In this document: positions 62,889 to 64,000 of the stretch, piece by piece
How the letters are laid out: every line of letters begins with the position of its first letter
Position numbering within the stretch: the first letter of the stretch is position 1
Assembly (NCBI RefSeq): GCF_902686445.1
Contig: NC_062225.1
Location: 94,042,581 to 94,106,580, forward strand
Origin: Sciurus carolinensis
Lineage: Eukaryota > Chordata > Mammalia > Rodentia > Sciuridae
Direction: 5' to 3'
Length of the DNA stretch: 64,000 nucleotides
Translations under genes and position numbers: made by a program
The notes under the pieces: model-generated
Told to the model about the DNA's origin: nothing
Databases searched by the model: none
The model's input: the letters and a program-made list of their open reading frames with translations, nothing else

Positions 62889-64000
62889 GTGAGGCGGGCT
62901 CAGCGCCTCCCCCAGCCGGCCTTCTCCACGGCCCACCTCCTTCCTCTGTTCAGGGGGCCTTCCCTTTCAGGGACTGAAGGCGAGGACCCTGCCGGTCGCC
63001 CACCCGGGTCTGCGGCATGCAGCTGTGGGTCTCGCTCTTCTCCTCGGGTTTCCCAGAGCATCAGGGACCTGGGTAGTACTGTGTCACTGGCTGTGCGGCT
63101 GCCGGCCGGGTGACTTTGCTAAGAACACAGCTGGCACAGTCTCAAGAAGCCCAGCCAGGGGCCCCTTGGGAGAAGCAAACCTGAACCTCTTCAGCAGCTT
63201 CTTCAAGAAGCGATTGCTCCAGACTGGCCGGCAGGGCCTCAGGTGACATCCCACTGGCTGGTCAGTTGTGGTGGGGATTTTCAGGCAGCTGTGGCTCAGG
63301 TGGGCCTGTGCAGTCAGGTCCTGTCACTGTTGTCCCGCGTGAGCTCTGTGCTCACACATGTGAGACCCACGCAGACGCAGCACTGGATTGCTCCTCTGGG
63401 CTCTGGGTTGACGCAGGGTCAGTCACACAAGCCCAGGGGTCCTGGCAGGTGAATAGGCCTGCGGTCACTCAGCGCTGGGGCAGCCTGGCCTATCATGGGT
63501 AAGGCGTGTGTTCTCAGAGGTTGAGACAGGTGTCGTGGTCGGCGGGCTGCAACAGGGAGCTGCCTCCGTGGAAGCATAGGCAGCAGGCCAGTGGTCTCTG
63601 TGCACGGCTGCTGTGGCCTGCTGTCAGAGCAGCTGCCCCTGCCTGAACGTGGTTCGGGAGAAGTCTGTTCCCAGAACGGGAAGGCCTGTGATGAATGTGC
63701 TCTCTCCATACTGGACCTCAGCACCACTGAGGGCAGACTGAGCTGCAAGGGACAGGACACCCCAAGGAGGAATGGATCCAGTGAGGCACAGCCTAGCATC
63801 CCTCTCAGGGCGTGCACAGCTGGACAGTGGCAGGACCCTGCTTCTCCTGCTCTGCAAGGGCGGCCTGCTGCACACAGGCCAGGGTGTGGAGTGGTGGCCT
63901 GTGGAGGGGCCTCGGGGCTCCTGCAGCTTCCCTCGAACCCTGTGTCATCTGCCCACACTGTGTGTCCAGCGCACGCCAGTGGCCCATCCTGGGATGCATG
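62889..64000 (+). other. PXDN: PXDN intron 21, 5' part
   Basis: Starts with donor GTGAGG and runs to the window end. I looked in all frames for the next PXDN residues (Cys-rich VWFC segment) and found none, so exon 22 lies beyond 64000. A splice-bounded open block at 63140-63241 is treated as a weak finding only. Confidence 0.85.

Noticed and set aside
62889..64000. Search for PXDN exons 22-23 (VWFC domain, stop codon)
   Set aside because: No frame gives the expected Cys-rich VWFC sequence. The window ends within intron 21.

Overview
This is a mammalian nuclear genomic window, not a microbial one. It has no dense gene packing. Coding blocks are short, bounded by AG/GT splice signals, and sit in introns full of SINEs, old LTRs and minisatellites. 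The only protein-coding gene I can support is PXDN (peroxidasin), on the + strand. Several SINEs join a B1/7SL-like body to an ID (tRNA-Ala-like) tail (for example 52136-52318 and, inverted, 29675-29843 and 31701-31871). In my experience this composite is typical of sciurid rodents (squirrels, marmots), so a squirrel-family rodent is the best guess.

Layout. Positions 1-26862 are intronic, the 3' part of PXDN intron 1. I find no exon 1 (signal peptide plus LRRNT) here, so it should lie upstream. This stretch holds a CATC-rich satellite (about 3955-4622), a hierarchical minisatellite (11237-11930), a perfect 50-bp triplication (12351-12495), two neighbouring antisense solo LTRs (16845-17382 and 17728-18269), a 43-45 bp minisatellite (18735-19123) and several MaLR-like LTR relics. 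PXDN exons 2-21 run from 26863 to 62888. Every junction is GT-AG and the phases join without a break. The 4006 coding bases give residues 68-1402 in human numbering (human length recalled as 1479). Exons 22-23, with the VWFC domain and stop codon, are not found before 64000.

Domain order: exons 2-6 each encode one LRR (five 72-bp exons in the same phase). Exon 7 is the LRR C-terminal cap. Exons 8-9, 10, 11-12 and 13-14 encode four Ig (I-set) domains. Exons 15-16 are a linker and the start of the peroxidase region. Exon 17 (1504 bp) carries almost the whole heme peroxidase core, exons 18-19 finish it, and exons 20-21 carry the proprotein-convertase site, a variable linker and a short helix. 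The heme, calcium, catalytic and inter-chain disulfide residues are all present. The product should therefore be an active, secreted, trimeric peroxidase that uses bromide to form sulfilimine cross-links in basement-membrane collagen IV.

I found no new biological system. The points most worth a second look are the 53-bp G-rich array in intron 16, the several other tandem arrays, a lost N-glycosylation sequon in the peroxidase domain, an in-frame readable intron 20 with a weak donor site, and the CpG-dense exon 17.
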